21,522 nucleotides of DNA from Verrucomicrobia bacterium UBA3222 (GCA_002363035.1 DEWA01000019.1:1-21522); one strand, 5' to 3'; shown: positions 6,725-16,042, counted from the stretch's first letter. Numbers and translations: made by a program. The notes: generated from the letters alone by a model not told the origin.

Positions 6725-8575
6725 GTGCCCCCTCCGTTTTCGTCGATTGCGCGCGCCCTGCGAAGGACGCGTCTGAGTCTTTTCCCGCTCGCGGGCTGGC
6801 TGGCGCGTTATCGCCGTTCGGAACTGCTCCCGGATGCCTTTGCCGGATTGAATGTCGCGCTGATTGCATTTCCGCAGGCGATGGTCTATGCGCTCATGGC
6901 GGGCATTCCCGTTAAGTACGGACTTTACGGTGCCCTGCTGTCCGCCGTCGCAACGGCACTGTTTTCCGGGTCGCACGTCTTAAACATGGGACCGACGAAC
7001 TCCGTCGCCGTCGTGCTGTCGGGTTCTTTTGCGGCGTTGGGCATTTCCACGGATCGTTACTATCTCTTCGGACCGTGTCTTCTGGTACTGACGGGCATTT
7101 TTCTCGTCATCGGCGCATTCCTGAACATTGCTTCGCTGGTGCGTTACGTTTCCAAAAGCGTTATTTTCGGTTACATGTACGCCGTTATCACCATCATGAT
7201 TGTTCGGCAAATTCATAATGCACTCGGGTTCGAATTAACGTTTCTCGATCCCGCACAACAGACGTTTTTCGATACCCTGTGCGCAACCGTTGTCGGACTG
7301 GCGAAAACCGACGGCGCATCGCTGGCGATGTGCATTTTATGCATTGTCTTGTTTTACGGCTGGCGCAAATTATTCCCGCGCAGTCCCGTCATTGCACTGA
7401 CGGTACTTTCACTGACGCTCGCGGGCATTGTCCTAACCCGTTGCTTCCATGTTCCGCTGCAGACGTTGCGTGCCGTGAACATCGGCGACTGGCACCCTTC
7501 GTTGCTCGGCTTCACGGGCGCGCATGTCCGCGATCTGTCGGGAGCGGCGCTGATGTTAAGCTTTGTGGCACTCATTGACGGCACCACCATCCTGCAAACG
7601 TTGTCGGCGCGCATGGGAAAACGCTGCAACGTTAACCAAATGGTATTCGGCATGGGCTTGGCAAACATCCTTTGCGGGCTCGGCTCGGGCATGCCGGCGT
7701 CCTGTTCGCTGACGCGCTCCGCCGCCAATTACGTCAGCGGTGCCAAAACCGCCGTCGCAAGCCTGTTTTGCGCACTTTTCTGCTTCCTCGGTATTGTCAT
7801 TTTCGGTCCGTTCCTCAATTTCATCCCGAAATCGGGACTGTCGATGCTGATTATTCTGCTGGGGCTCGGGCTGTTCGAAAAGCACTCGCTGAAAATTATT
7901 TTGAAAGCCGACCGCACCGACGCCTGCGTATTCGCCTGGACACTCCTGTCGGCATTTTTGTTTCCGTTGCACGTTGCAATTTTCCTCGGGATTTTAATTT
8001 CCGTCGCGCTTTTTCTAAAAAAGGCCGCCGTTCCGATCTTGCACGAAATCGATCGGGAAACAATCAATACGACACACGGAAACGATACGGGTGAAATTTC
8101 CGTCATTCACGCAACGGGGCATCTTTTTTTCGGTTCCGCCGAGTTGTTCCGCGACCAAATTCGAACTCTTTGCAAACGTCCGCAGTTAAAGGTTATCATC
8201 ATCAAACTGCGTCGCATCCTGTACATCGACGCCACCTGTCTGCTGGCACTGGAAGAATTGTTGCGTTACATGCGCGCAAACGATCGGCGACTGATTTTAA
8301 CGGAAGTCAACCCGCAGGCGCTCGAAATCTTCAAGCGTTCCGGTTTGTATGAAACCGTCGGCGCGGATTTTATCTTCCTCGACGACGAAGGACAAACGCA
8401 ACAGCCGACGCAGACTGCGCTCGAATGCGCGCGGCGGATCCTCGGGAAAGAAAACGCAACGGTTCGTTTGCCGACGCAATCGCCGGCGATCGTACATGAA
8501 GATACGCTCAAACAAACCGCACCTTCCCTTCAAAAATCGTTTTCGGAGCCTTCGGTTCGGACGGATGTAAAATAA
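6725..8575 (+). CDS. SulP-family anion transporter with STAS domain
   Basis: An inner-membrane anion transporter or permease of the SulP (SLC26) family. The membrane part shows the family signature FPQAMVYALMAGIPVKYGLYG with the following ALFSGSHVLNMGPTNSVAVV, equivalent to the usual PQ-AYA-LAG-PP-GLY region. A cytoplasmic STAS domain follows at about 8090-8390 (VIHATGHLFFGSAELF, then LRRILYIDATCLLALEELL), and then a polar tail of about 55 residues rich in T, Q and S. The anion (sulfate, bicarbonate or dicarboxylate) cannot be told. The start is unsettled: the frame is open from TTG 6629, which would overlap the MFS gene by 40 bases. TTG 6707 and GTG 6725 are in frame after the MFS stop, and none has a good Shine-Dalgarno. 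I give the GTG. The stop overlaps the tilS start as TAATG. Confidence 0.88.
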   Translation: MPPPFSSIARALRRTRLSLFPLAGWLARYRRSELLPDAFAGLNVALIAFPQAMVYALMAGIPVKYGLYGALLSAVATALFSGSHVLNMGPTNSVAVVLSGSFAALGISTDRYYLFGPCLLVLTGIFLVIGAFLNIASLVRYVSKSVIFGYMYAVITIMIVRQIHNALGFELTFLDPAQQTFFDTLCATVVGLAKTDGASLAMCILCIVLFYGWRKLFPRSPVIALTVLSLTLAGIVLTRCFHVPLQTLRAVNIGDWHPSLLGFTGAHVRDLSGAALMLSFVALIDGTTILQTLSARMGKRCNVNQMVFGMGLANILCGLGSGMPASCSLTRSAANYVSGAKTAVASLFCALFCFLGIVIFGPFLNFIPKSGLSMLIILLGLGLFEKHSLKIILKADRTDACVFAWTLLSAFLFPLHVAIFLGILISVALFLKKAAVPILHEIDRETINTTHGNDTGEISVIHATGHLFFGSAELFRDQIRTLCKRPQLKVIIIKLRRILYIDATCLLALEELLRYMRANDRRLILTEVNPQALEIFKRSGLYETVGADFIFLDDEGQTQQPTQTALECARRILGKENATVRLPTQSPAIVHEDTLKQTAPSLQKSFSEPSVRTDVK

Positions 8576-10134
8576 TGTTCGACCATGAACAATGGCGGGA
8601 CTTGCCGCAGTACCTGCCCAAACGTAGAATTCCAGAAGAAGTTGCAACCTTCATTGAATGTACAAAAAGCCCGCTGTGCATCGCCTGCTCAGGCGGAAGC
8701 GATTCGCTGGCGCTGCTGTTGCTGACGAAATTATTTTGGCCGGAACGCACCGTCATCATTCTGCATTACAACCACCGCATCCGCGCCGTTTCCGACGAAG
8801 AAGAACGGCAAATGATCGACCTGGCGCGGAAGTTAGAGGTGAAAATCGAAGTCGGGCACCGACCGATAATGCCGGAAGCACATCATTTGTCTGATGCCGT
8901 TCCCGGCACAAATAAAACACCTTCAAACACGTCGCTTCCGTTCCCTCCGCATCCGTCGCTTTTGAGATCGGACGGTTCCTTGTCGGGACTACCTTCCGAA
9001 ACGGAATTGCGAACCCTGCGTTACGCGTTTTTCGAAAAAATGATGCGCCTTCATTGTTCGCAAATTTTGCTGTTGGGGCACCATGCCGATGATCGCCTGG
9101 AAACCGTTCTCATGCGACTGGTGCGCGGCGTCGGTCTCGAAGGACTCGTTGCACCGCGCGCGCTTCATAAGGTATCTTTTTACGCCAAAGTTCGTCCGCT
9201 GTTGAATTTTTCCAAAAACGAACTTCGGAACGCCCTCATCGCCTGCAACATACCGTTTTTCGAAGACGCCACCAATGATGAAGACGACTGCCTTCGCAAT
9301 CGCATCCGACATACTTTGATACCCGCCTTTGATGAGGTCTTTCCGTCACATTGGCGCGACGGCTTCAAACGTTCCTGTCAGTTGCTGTCCGAACAGCGCG
9401 ACGATCTGAAACAACGCCTCGAAAAACGCTTTAAACGGTGGGATTTCTCAAAAAAAACCTTCGAACGTTCCGACCTGCAAGCCTTATCGACCGTCGAACT
9501 TCGCTGTTTCTTCCAAACGTGGTTGCAACGACACGGCATACAAAATTTCGGTTCTCAAACGATTGACAGCATCCTGTCTACTCTGCATCGCAAAAAAACA
9601 ATAATTTTGCCTTTGGATGCCGAGCATCAGTTGCATGTAGACGGTACAAAGGTCGCTCTCATCAAACAACCGCCGAAACCGCCGAAGCTCGTAAGCATCA
9701 TATGGCGCAACGGCACGTTATTCCTTCCGAACGGCGCACAATTGTCGTTTAAAGAAGAGCATTGTTCAATCGAGTGTTATAAAAAGGTAATTTCAGGCGC
9801 ATTTTCGCACAATAACACCGTTGTTTTGGACGCCGAAACCTTCCCATTTCCCTGCACGGTGCGCTTTTGGCACAACGGCGACCGTTACCGTCCGTTGGGC
9901 GCAAAAAATGAGATTAAAGTCAAAGATCTGTTCATCAACCACAAAATTCCGATTATTCAAAAGCATCAACTGCCCGTGATTTGTTCCGCGAACGGCGACA
10001 TCGCCTGGATCCCGGGGTTGCCGCCGGCGGACGCGTTTAAACTGACGCCGCAAACGAAACGATGCGTTTTTTTGTTTTATCAAACGGACAAAATACTTTA
10101 CGGTGGAGAAAATGGCGGAGGAAAAGGACTCTAA
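8575..10134 (+). CDS. tilS: tRNA(Ile)-lysidine synthetase TilS
   Basis: TilS attaches lysine to C34 of the CAU anticodon of a tRNA-Ile so that it reads AUA codons. The PP-loop ATP-binding motif SGGSDS is at residues 39-44, the second motif HHADDRLET at 169-177, and the RLVRGVGLEGL block follows. A C-terminal TilS domain includes NGDRYRPLGAKNEIKVKDLF. At 519 residues it is longer than many homologues. Part of this is a proline/serine-rich stretch at about residues 98-143, before LRTLRYAFF, where the family normally has a short loop. The Q or N usual after the DD of the second motif is R here. ATG 8575 overlaps the SulP stop by one base (TAATG), and its end overlaps ftsH. The tilS-ftsH order is common in bacteria. 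Confidence 0.93.
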   Translation: MFDHEQWRDLPQYLPKRRIPEEVATFIECTKSPLCIACSGGSDSLALLLLTKLFWPERTVIILHYNHRIRAVSDEEERQMIDLARKLEVKIEVGHRPIMPEAHHLSDAVPGTNKTPSNTSLPFPPHPSLLRSDGSLSGLPSETELRTLRYAFFEKMMRLHCSQILLLGHHADDRLETVLMRLVRGVGLEGLVAPRALHKVSFYAKVRPLLNFSKNELRNALIACNIPFFEDATNDEDDCLRNRIRHTLIPAFDEVFPSHWRDGFKRSCQLLSEQRDDLKQRLEKRFKRWDFSKKTFERSDLQALSTVELRCFFQTWLQRHGIQNFGSQTIDSILSTLHRKKTIILPLDAEHQLHVDGTKVALIKQPPKPPKLVSIIWRNGTLFLPNGAQLSFKEEHCSIECYKKVISGAFSHNNTVVLDAETFPFPCTVRFWHNGDRYRPLGAKNEIKVKDLFINHKIPIIQKHQLPVICSANGDIAWIPGLPPADAFKLTPQTKRCVFLFYQTDKILYGGENGGGKGL

Positions 10135-12247
10135 GACACCCCAAAAGCCGAAAAAATCCGCAAAGCGGCTCAATTACAAAAGTTTGTGGGTGTGGGGATT
10201 GTTGCTGTTGATTTTGGTCGGGCTGAATTCCCTGGCGTTGACGCCTGAGGGTCGTCTTCATTTGACCGTCAATCAGGTTTTTGAGCTGGCGCGCGCGCGG
10301 CTCATCCAATCGGCGGAAATTCAGGCGGTCGAATCGGGAGGACCGCAGTGGTATCGCATCCGCGGAACATTGCGCAAGGACGGCGCAACGTTTCTGCCGG
10401 TATTGCAAAAAGAAGCACCGTCGTTGTTCGGGCAAAAGGGAAAAACCGTTAAAGCCGTTGTTATTCCGAGCCAATTTGAAGCGGAGGGACGCCTGACGGA
10501 TGCGCGTTTCAACGAACTGACCGCCGACAATTTTGATTTTCAACTGAAGGAAAAGCCGGCGGGCACCTTGCTGACATCGCTGCTGACCGGCACGTTGCCG
10601 TTTCTGATTATCCTGCTGGTCTTATACTTCCTCTTCATACGTCAAATCCGCTCGGCAGGCAGAGGCGCGATGGGCTTCGGGCGCAGTCGCATGCGACCGT
10701 TGCAGGAGGATAAAAAGAAAGTGACCTTCAACGATGTTGCCGGTTGCGACGAAGCGAAGGAAGAGGTTCGGGAAATTGTCGAATTTCTGAAAAATCCGCA
10801 GAAATTTCAGGATATCGGCGGACGCATTCCGAAGGGTTGTCTGATGGTCGGGGCGCCGGGAACGGGCAAAACCTTGCTGGCGAAAGCCGTTGCGGGCGAA
10901 GCGGACGTTCCGTTTTTCAGCATCAGCGGCTCGGATTTCGTGGAAATGTTCGTCGGTGTCGGGGCTTCGCGCGTACGCGACATGTTCGAACAGGCAAAGC
11001 AGAACAGTCCGTGTTTGGTGTTTATCGACGAAATCGACGCCGTCGGTCGGAAGCGCGGCGCAGGTCTGGGCGGCGGTAACGACGAACGCGAGCAAACGCT
11101 CAATGCGCTTCTGGTAGAAATGGACGGTTTCGAATCGCGCGACGGTATTATTATCGTCGCCGCCACCAATCGCCCGGACGTTTTGGATAATGCGCTGTTG
11201 CGCCCGGGACGTTTTGACCGCCAAATCACACTGGATCTGCCGGATTTGCACGGACGCGAAGACATTCTGGGTGTGCATGCGAAGAAAATCAAACTTTCCA
11301 AGGATGTCAATTTAAGCACCGTGGCGCGCAACACCGCCGGCTATTCGGGTGCGGATTTGGAAAATCTGCTCAACGAAGCGGCACTGTTGGCGGCGCGTTC
11401 CTCCAAAACCTGCGTCGAACCGTCCGATTTGGACGAAGCGCGCGATAAAATTTCCTTCGGTCGCGAGCGCAAAAAGCTGATGGATGAAAAGGACAAGCGC
11501 ATTACGGCGTACCACGAAGCCGGACATGCGATTATTCAGGCATTGCTGGACGACGGTCTGCTTCCCGTTCACAAGGTCACCATTATCCCGCGCGGGCAAA
11601 GTCTCGGGAGCACGATGATGCTTCCGTCCAAGGACATTCTCAATTATTCAAAGACGCACCTTCTCAATCAAATCTGCACCTCTCTTGGCGGTCGGGTAGC
11701 GGAAGAGATGATCTTCAACGAACAGAGCAGCGGCGCGTCGTCGGACATTCGTTCGGCAACCAAGATGGCGCGACGCATGGTGTGCGATTGGGGCATGAGC
11801 GCGCTTGGTCCAATCGCGTTCGGCGACAATCGGGATCATATTTTCCTTGGCGAAGAGATTGCGCGCGAACAGAATTACAGCGAACGCACCGCGCAACGCA
11901 TCGACGAAACGATTTCGAGCATCATCGACGAACAATACAAGCGCGCCTGCGAACTGTTGAAGGAGAAAAAAGCCTCCCTGGAAATCCTGGCGCAGGCACT
12001 GCTGAAATACGAAACGCTGGAAGGCTCGCACGTGAAAGAAATTATCGAAACGGGCACACTCAATACGGAGACGTTGGAGCAAAGCATCAAAGCAAAAGAG
12101 GAAGCGTCGAAAAAAGCCGAAAAGGAACTCAAGAAAGCGGAAGCCGAAAAAAAAGACTCGACGGCGGCGATGAGTAAAGAAAAGCAGGCGGACGATAAAG
12201 ACAAAAATCAACCCGAAAAAGTCAAGGAACAAACGGGAAAAAAATGA
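10112..12247 (+). CDS. ftsH: ATP-dependent zinc metalloprotease FtsH
   Basis: Membrane-anchored AAA+ protease that extracts and degrades misfolded membrane proteins and regulatory proteins, including LpxC in enterics. A basic N-tail is followed by a membrane helix ([13 protein letters not shown]), a periplasmic domain of about 115 residues, and a second helix ([13 protein letters not shown]). The AAA module has Walker A GAPGTGKT at 247-254, Walker [12 protein letters not shown], and the second region of homology with LLRPGRFDR. The zinc site HEAGH is at 468-472. The last 60 or so residues form a charged lysine/glutamate tail, probably disordered. ATG 10112 is preferred, with GGTGGAG just upstream; GTG 10103 is an in-frame alternative. 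It overlaps tilS by 23 bases and def by four (ATGA). Confidence 0.97.
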   Translation: MAEEKDSKTPQKPKKSAKRLNYKSLWVWGLLLLILVGLNSLALTPEGRLHLTVNQVFELARARLIQSAEIQAVESGGPQWYRIRGTLRKDGATFLPVLQKEAPSLFGQKGKTVKAVVIPSQFEAEGRLTDARFNELTADNFDFQLKEKPAGTLLTSLLTGTLPFLIILLVLYFLFIRQIRSAGRGAMGFGRSRMRPLQEDKKKVTFNDVAGCDEAKEEVREIVEFLKNPQKFQDIGGRIPKGCLMVGAPGTGKTLLAKAVAGEADVPFFSISGSDFVEMFVGVGASRVRDMFEQAKQNSPCLVFIDEIDAVGRKRGAGLGGGNDEREQTLNALLVEMDGFESRDGIIIVAATNRPDVLDNALLRPGRFDRQITLDLPDLHGREDILGVHAKKIKLSKDVNLSTVARNTAGYSGADLENLLNEAALLAARSSKTCVEPSDLDEARDKISFGRERKKLMDEKDKRITAYHEAGHAIIQALLDDGLLPVHKVTIIPRGQSLGSTMMLPSKDILNYSKTHLLNQICTSLGGRVAEEMIFNEQSSGASSDIRSATKMARRMVCDWGMSALGPIAFGDNRDHIFLGEEIAREQNYSERTAQRIDETISSIIDEQYKRACELLKEKKASLEILAQALLKYETLEGSHVKEIIETGTLNTETLEQSIKAKEEASKKAEKELKKAEAEKKDSTAAMSKEKQADDKDKNQPEKVKEQTGKK

Positions 12248-12837
12248 AGAAAGAAACGTGTCTCATTTACACCTACGGCGCGCCCGTTTTGCGGCAAAAA
12301 GCGAAGTCCGTCACCGTTTTTGACGAAGATTTAAAAAAGCTCGCGAAAAAGATGTTGCGCGACATGTACACGGCGCAGGGCATCGGATTGGCGGCACCGC
12401 AGTCGGGAGAAGCAATACAACTGGTTGTCATTGATCTGCAACAAAAAGAGAGCGAAGAGCAGGTTTTTTTGGACGGACGTTCCTTGCCGATTGCGTTGGT
12501 ACAGCCACTGTTTTTGGTTAATCCGACATGGCGTCCCGCTCATGATTTGAAGGTTGAAAAAGAAGAAGGTTGTCTGTCGCTTCCGGATGTTCGCGGAAAC
12601 GTGAAGCGCTTTTTTGAAATCATCCTTGATTATTGCGATTTGGACGGCAACACGCACCGTTTGCAGTGTCGGGATTTGTTGGCGCGTTGTATTCAACACG
12701 AGTGTGATCACCTGGACGGTATTCTGTTTATCGACCATTTATCGAAGAAGGAACGCAACGAACAGCGGGAATTGTTGGACGAAATCAAAGCCTTCGGCGG
12801 AACCTTCGATTATGCGGAAGAAGCGGAGGAAGCGTGA
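12244..12837 (+). CDS. def: Peptide deformylase
   Basis: Removes the N-formyl group from nascent proteins at the ribosome exit. All three deformylase motifs are intact: GIGLAAPQ at 46-53, EGCLSLP at 108-114 and HECDH at 152-156. The predicted metal ligands are C110, H152 and H156. At 197 residues it is slightly long for the family (often 165-190), due to an insertion around residues 66-82 and an acidic C-terminus. Its ATG overlaps the ftsH stop as ATGA, implying translational coupling. It is the last gene of the MFS-SulP-tilS-ftsH-def run. Confidence 0.97.
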   Translation: MKKETCLIYTYGAPVLRQKAKSVTVFDEDLKKLAKKMLRDMYTAQGIGLAAPQSGEAIQLVVIDLQQKESEEQVFLDGRSLPIALVQPLFLVNPTWRPAHDLKVEKEEGCLSLPDVRGNVKRFFEIILDYCDLDGNTHRLQCRDLLARCIQHECDHLDGILFIDHLSKKERNEQRELLDEIKAFGGTFDYAEEAEEA

Positions 12838-13179
12838 TACAATAGAAGAATGTCGCTTTCTCTTATACCGAGGTTACTCTCACAGGACACTATCCGTGGT
12901 AAGGGTCTGGGTAAATTTGGAGCAAAAACACGCAATGACACAAGAGTATCGATGCTGTCTTTTGTAAAAAAAATTACCGACGAAGGCGTTTTGTACGTAT
13001 GTTCCCGCATGCCCGTAATATTAACGGATTTCACTTCCTTCTTTCGGTTTTTTGATAAACGATTTTACAAACCGTTCTTCGACATCCATCCCAAGAACAT
13101 GCGCCAACTAACTCAGCGAAGCACATTCGACGAAAGAACGAAGTACATTGCAGCGGTTCACACGGGAAACGCATAAACC
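12838..13179 (+). other. Intergenic with a doubtful 108-codon ORF
   Basis: A frame from ATG 12850 to 13176 fills this gap but has no recognised domain. One stretch translates as F-R-F-F-D-K-R-F-Y-K-P-F-F-D (about 13042-13083). It matches 8 of 14 positions of the GT9 C-terminal segment of the next gene (FGFTDPSYSKPFFD), with identical spacing. It may be a badly decayed GT9 fragment rather than a gene. No clear terminator follows def. TTGTAC and TAATAT at about 13000-13022 (19-base spacing) is only a weak promoter match for the downstream gene. Confidence 0.35.
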
Positions 13180-15066
13180 ATGGAAAAATTTCTATCGTTT
13201 TTGGGCTTCCTTTTGAATGTTGTCCCCGAAACAATCGCACGCGGTGTTTGCCGCTTTTTCGGTCTTTTACTTTATCACCTCTATAGAACACGGCGAAAAA
13301 TTTTATTAAAAAACCTTTATATTGCCTTTCCCGAAAGATCCGAAGCGTGGCGTCGGCAACTCGCGCGCGTCAATTGTGCGCGCTGGGTCGAAACCGTTTG
13401 GCTGTTTTTGTGCGCCTCCCGTTGGCATCCTTCGCGCGTAAAGAAACATCTTTCGTTATCGTCGTCCTTCAAAAATTGGATCGATCGCCTCAATAAACAA
13501 CCGCGCGCCACGATTTTACTCATTCCGCATCTCAATCTGATGGAACTCATGACGCAGGTGCCGTGTTTGTTTGAAAAATTCCCGCGTACCGGCATTGTTT
13601 ATCGCCCCTTTAAAAATGCAGCACTCGAACATTGGGTCCGCAAAACGCGCGAACGCTTCGGCATTCGATTACTTTCGCGCAAAAGCGGCTTGCAAACGGT
13701 CGAAACGCTTTTGACGAACAAAGGGTTGGTTGGTTTTTTGTTCGATCAATCCACCGGTGACGTCGGTTGTCTGACAACGTTTATGGAGCGGCTCGCCTCC
13801 TCCACGCCGTTGCCTGGAATTTATGCGGAAAAATTTCAAGCCGACATTGCGGTCGTTTATGTCAAACGCACGGATTTTTGTCGCGCCGAGCTGTGCATTG
13901 AAGAATTGGCGATCGAAAAGAAAGCCATCCCGCTCACCCTTGCCGCCGACAGATGGTTAGAGAAAAAACTGCGTACCGATGCAACGTTTTACGAAAACTG
14001 GCTGTGGTTGCACCGTCGCTGGAAAACGCAGGAAGATCCAAAACGCCGCTTTCGCATCGAACAAAAGCGCAACTGTCTGCCCGAAACGTGCAAAACGTAC
14101 GGTTGGGAACAACTGCCGAAACGAACGGACGTTTGGATACGACTGCCGAAGTGGCTCGGCGATTGCGTTATGTCCTATTCTGCTGTCGCCGCCCTGCGTC
14201 AGGCGCGCCCGGATTTTTACCTGCACGCCGTCGTGGTCGAAAACTTGGCAGATCTCGTAAAACATCACTTTCCCGTCGATCATGTGGTAACGCTTCCGAA
14301 ACCGTCGGGCTTAAGTTATTTCAGACCTTTTTTGGCAATTCGAAAACGTTACCCAGATGTTTGGCTCAATTTTCCGAATTCGCAACGTACGGATCTTGAA
14401 ACGTTCTGCTCCGGCGCGACACAGCGGTTCGGGGTTCAAAGAAAACATCGGCGTTTTCTTCTAACGCATACGATTCGCATGCAGCCCGAAACCGACGAGC
14501 ATCAGGTACACTTTTGGTATCGATTTTTGCGAAATTTCGGTCTGAACGTTCCGCTGTCGAAAGAACCGTTCTTCGAACCGAAAAAATTCACAACCGTCAC
14601 CGCGTTCGGTTGTTTCGTCGGTTCCGCCAACACACCCGCCAAACGCTGGCCGACGGAACATTGGCGACAGCTAATCTCGAAACTGTTGCAAACATTTCCA
14701 AACGCGAAATGTGTATTGTTGGGTTCCGCATCCGATCGTCCGTTGTGCGAAACAGTCGCGGAAACCTTATCGCCCGAACGCATTCAAATTTCCGCCGGCA
14801 AAACCGCTCTGGCTGAACTGGAAACACAACTTCGAACCTTGGATTTCGTGATCTCAGCCGACAGCGGTGGTCTGCATTTTGCCAATTTCTTGGGACTTCC
14901 GACCGTCGCACTGTTCGGTTTTACCGATCCTTCCTACAGTAAGCCGTTTTTCGACGCTCCGACGCTTGTGTTGCAATCACCGACAAACCGCATGGAGGAT
15001 TTGGCGTCGGAGGTTGTTTTCGAAAAAGTGCAGAGTTGGCTGAAAGGGTTGATCGCGCCGAAATAA
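13180..15066 (+). CDS. Fusion: LpxL/HtrB-type acyltransferase + family 9 glycosyltransferase
   Basis: A 628-residue two-domain envelope enzyme. Residues 1 to about 290 are a lipid A late acyltransferase. They comprise an N-terminal hydrophobic anchor, the catalytic H-x4-E motif at H117/E122 (PHLNLMEL), YRPFKN, an RFG/RK/KG series ending in VGFLFDQ, and the C-terminal WLWLHRRWK. From about 316 a heptosyltransferase-type GT9 domain begins with VWIRLPKWLGDCVMSYSAV and ends with ISADSGGLHFANFLGLP, then VALFGFTDP. In separate form these enzymes add a secondary acyl chain to lipid A and a heptose or other sugar to the LPS core. The fusion suggests both act on the same inner-membrane intermediate. 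ATG 13180 has no evident Shine-Dalgarno. Acyl length and sugar cannot be deduced. Confidence 0.88.
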   Translation: MEKFLSFLGFLLNVVPETIARGVCRFFGLLLYHLYRTRRKILLKNLYIAFPERSEAWRRQLARVNCARWVETVWLFLCASRWHPSRVKKHLSLSSSFKNWIDRLNKQPRATILLIPHLNLMELMTQVPCLFEKFPRTGIVYRPFKNAALEHWVRKTRERFGIRLLSRKSGLQTVETLLTNKGLVGFLFDQSTGDVGCLTTFMERLASSTPLPGIYAEKFQADIAVVYVKRTDFCRAELCIEELAIEKKAIPLTLAADRWLEKKLRTDATFYENWLWLHRRWKTQEDPKRRFRIEQKRNCLPETCKTYGWEQLPKRTDVWIRLPKWLGDCVMSYSAVAALRQARPDFYLHAVVVENLADLVKHHFPVDHVVTLPKPSGLSYFRPFLAIRKRYPDVWLNFPNSQRTDLETFCSGATQRFGVQRKHRRFLLTHTIRMQPETDEHQVHFWYRFLRNFGLNVPLSKEPFFEPKKFTTVTAFGCFVGSANTPAKRWPTEHWRQLISKLLQTFPNAKCVLLGSASDRPLCETVAETLSPERIQISAGKTALAELETQLRTLDFVISADSGGLHFANFLGLPTVALFGFTDPSYSKPFFDAPTLVLQSPTNRMEDLASEVVFEKVQSWLKGLIAPK

Positions 15067-15233
15067 CTTTGTTGTTCTTCGAGAAAACGCTTACGCAGTG
15101 AACCCGCTGTTGTCGTGTACGCTTTTCCTTCATATAAAGGTGATATTTTTCGACAGGTTTTCTTTAAAAAAGCAATGTCGGCATTTTATTCCAAACGCTT
15201 GCCCATGAATGTAAAATTTGTTTCCATAAATTC
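15067..15233 (+). promoter_or_regulatory. Intergenic with weak promoter for the pseudopilin
   Basis: TAAAAT at 15212-15217 lies 17 bases after TTCCAA, predicting a start around 15224, only about ten bases before the GTG start, so the message would be nearly leaderless. The -35 match is poor. A small imperfect stem (CAGTG-AACC-CGCTG, about 15096-15110) follows the upstream gene but lacks a T-tract. Confidence 0.25.
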
Positions 15234-15800
15234 GTGAAGTCGAAAACCAAAAACGGTTTTGTGCTCATTGAGTTGCTGTTATCGCTGACGGCTATGACAA
15301 TCCTCTTCGGCGTATCGTTAAAGGCGTATCAATACATCAGAGAAACGGCACGGTCGACGCAGGCTTCGGAAGAAGCTTCCAAAATACGTGAGATATTTGA
15401 AGCTTACCTTGATACGTACGAACATTGTCCGAAAGGTATCTTTCCAATCGAGCAATGGTTCGACTTGTCGCGCAAAAAACTGGACTTTAAAGCCGTGTTC
15501 TCAGGGAAGAACAAAAATGCCAATCCCGAAGGCATCAACTTTATTCAACAGGTCGGTTTAAAGAGAGATATCCTCAAAAAGCCGCTGTGGATTTTTTTGT
15601 GTCACCCTTGGTCTCAACAAACCGCCACCCTCGCTTGGACACGACTGGAACAGTTGCGCAACCGAACAACCGAGTGGGAACAAATCGGCGGCATCGGTTT
15701 TGTATTTTCTTACCGACCGCAACCCGACGAAGATTATCGTACCCTGCTTGAACAAAAGATCGAACGCGAGCGCACGGAAAACAAAACCGGCAATCCTTAA
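15234..15800 (+). CDS. Type II pseudopilin-like protein (prepilin-type N-terminus)
   Basis: The 188-residue protein starts with a short basic leader and the prepilin signal KTKNG|FVLIELLLSLTAM. The glycine is at -1 (residue 8), F at +1 and the conserved glutamate at +5 (E13), followed by a hydrophobic helix. It would be cleaved and N-methylated by PilD and assembled in, or retained at, the inner membrane. The C-terminal part, with an unusual tryptophan-containing stretch, is not a recognisable GspG/GspH globular domain. No other secretion or pilus gene is in the window, so it is an orphan. Start is GTG 15234, with no Shine-Dalgarno. The frame ends before a decayed GT9 fragment. Confidence 0.7.
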   Translation: MKSKTKNGFVLIELLLSLTAMTILFGVSLKAYQYIRETARSTQASEEASKIREIFEAYLDTYEHCPKGIFPIEQWFDLSRKKLDFKAVFSGKNKNANPEGINFIQQVGLKRDILKKPLWIFLCHPWSQQTATLAWTRLEQLRNRTTEWEQIGGIGFVFSYRPQPDEDYRTLLEQKIERERTENKTGNP

Positions 15801-15834
15801 CCCGCTTCGGACAGTATTGAAAAATCTTCAATAA

Positions 15835-16042
15835 GATTTTGTTCTTCTTCCGGTGCACTTCGGGAAAGTGATGTCCAGATACCATCGACCGTTGCATTGT
15901 TGTTCAAACTGACCGACCTATCTACGGTGAGCCGTTCTTCGACGCTCTGACTCCTATACTGCAATCGCCAACAAAGCACATAGAGAATTTTGTTGTCAGA
16001 AATAGTTTTCGAAAAAAACGGAGCTGTTTGCACTTAGAGTAA
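15835..16042 (+). pseudogene. Decayed remnant of a GT9 glycosyltransferase C-terminus
   Basis: This stretch aligns by eye with the end of the GT9 domain at about 14840-15020. From 15852 it reads G-A-L-R... then P-S-T-V-A-L-L-F-K-L-T-D, matching GGLHFANFLGLP, TVAL and FGFTD. One base is missing just after TD compared with the intact gene, shifting the frame. From 15932 the new frame reads PFFDALTPILQSPTKHIENF against PFFDAPTLVLQSPTNRMEDL (12 identities of 20). It then runs on to TAA at 16040-16042. The upstream catalytic part is missing. It is therefore a fragment of a duplicated GT9 gene, unlikely to make a functional enzyme. Confidence 0.65.

Noticed and set aside
10103..10111. GTG 10103 as ftsH start
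   Set aside because: In frame, but it falls inside the GGTGGAG motif that better serves the ATG at 10112.
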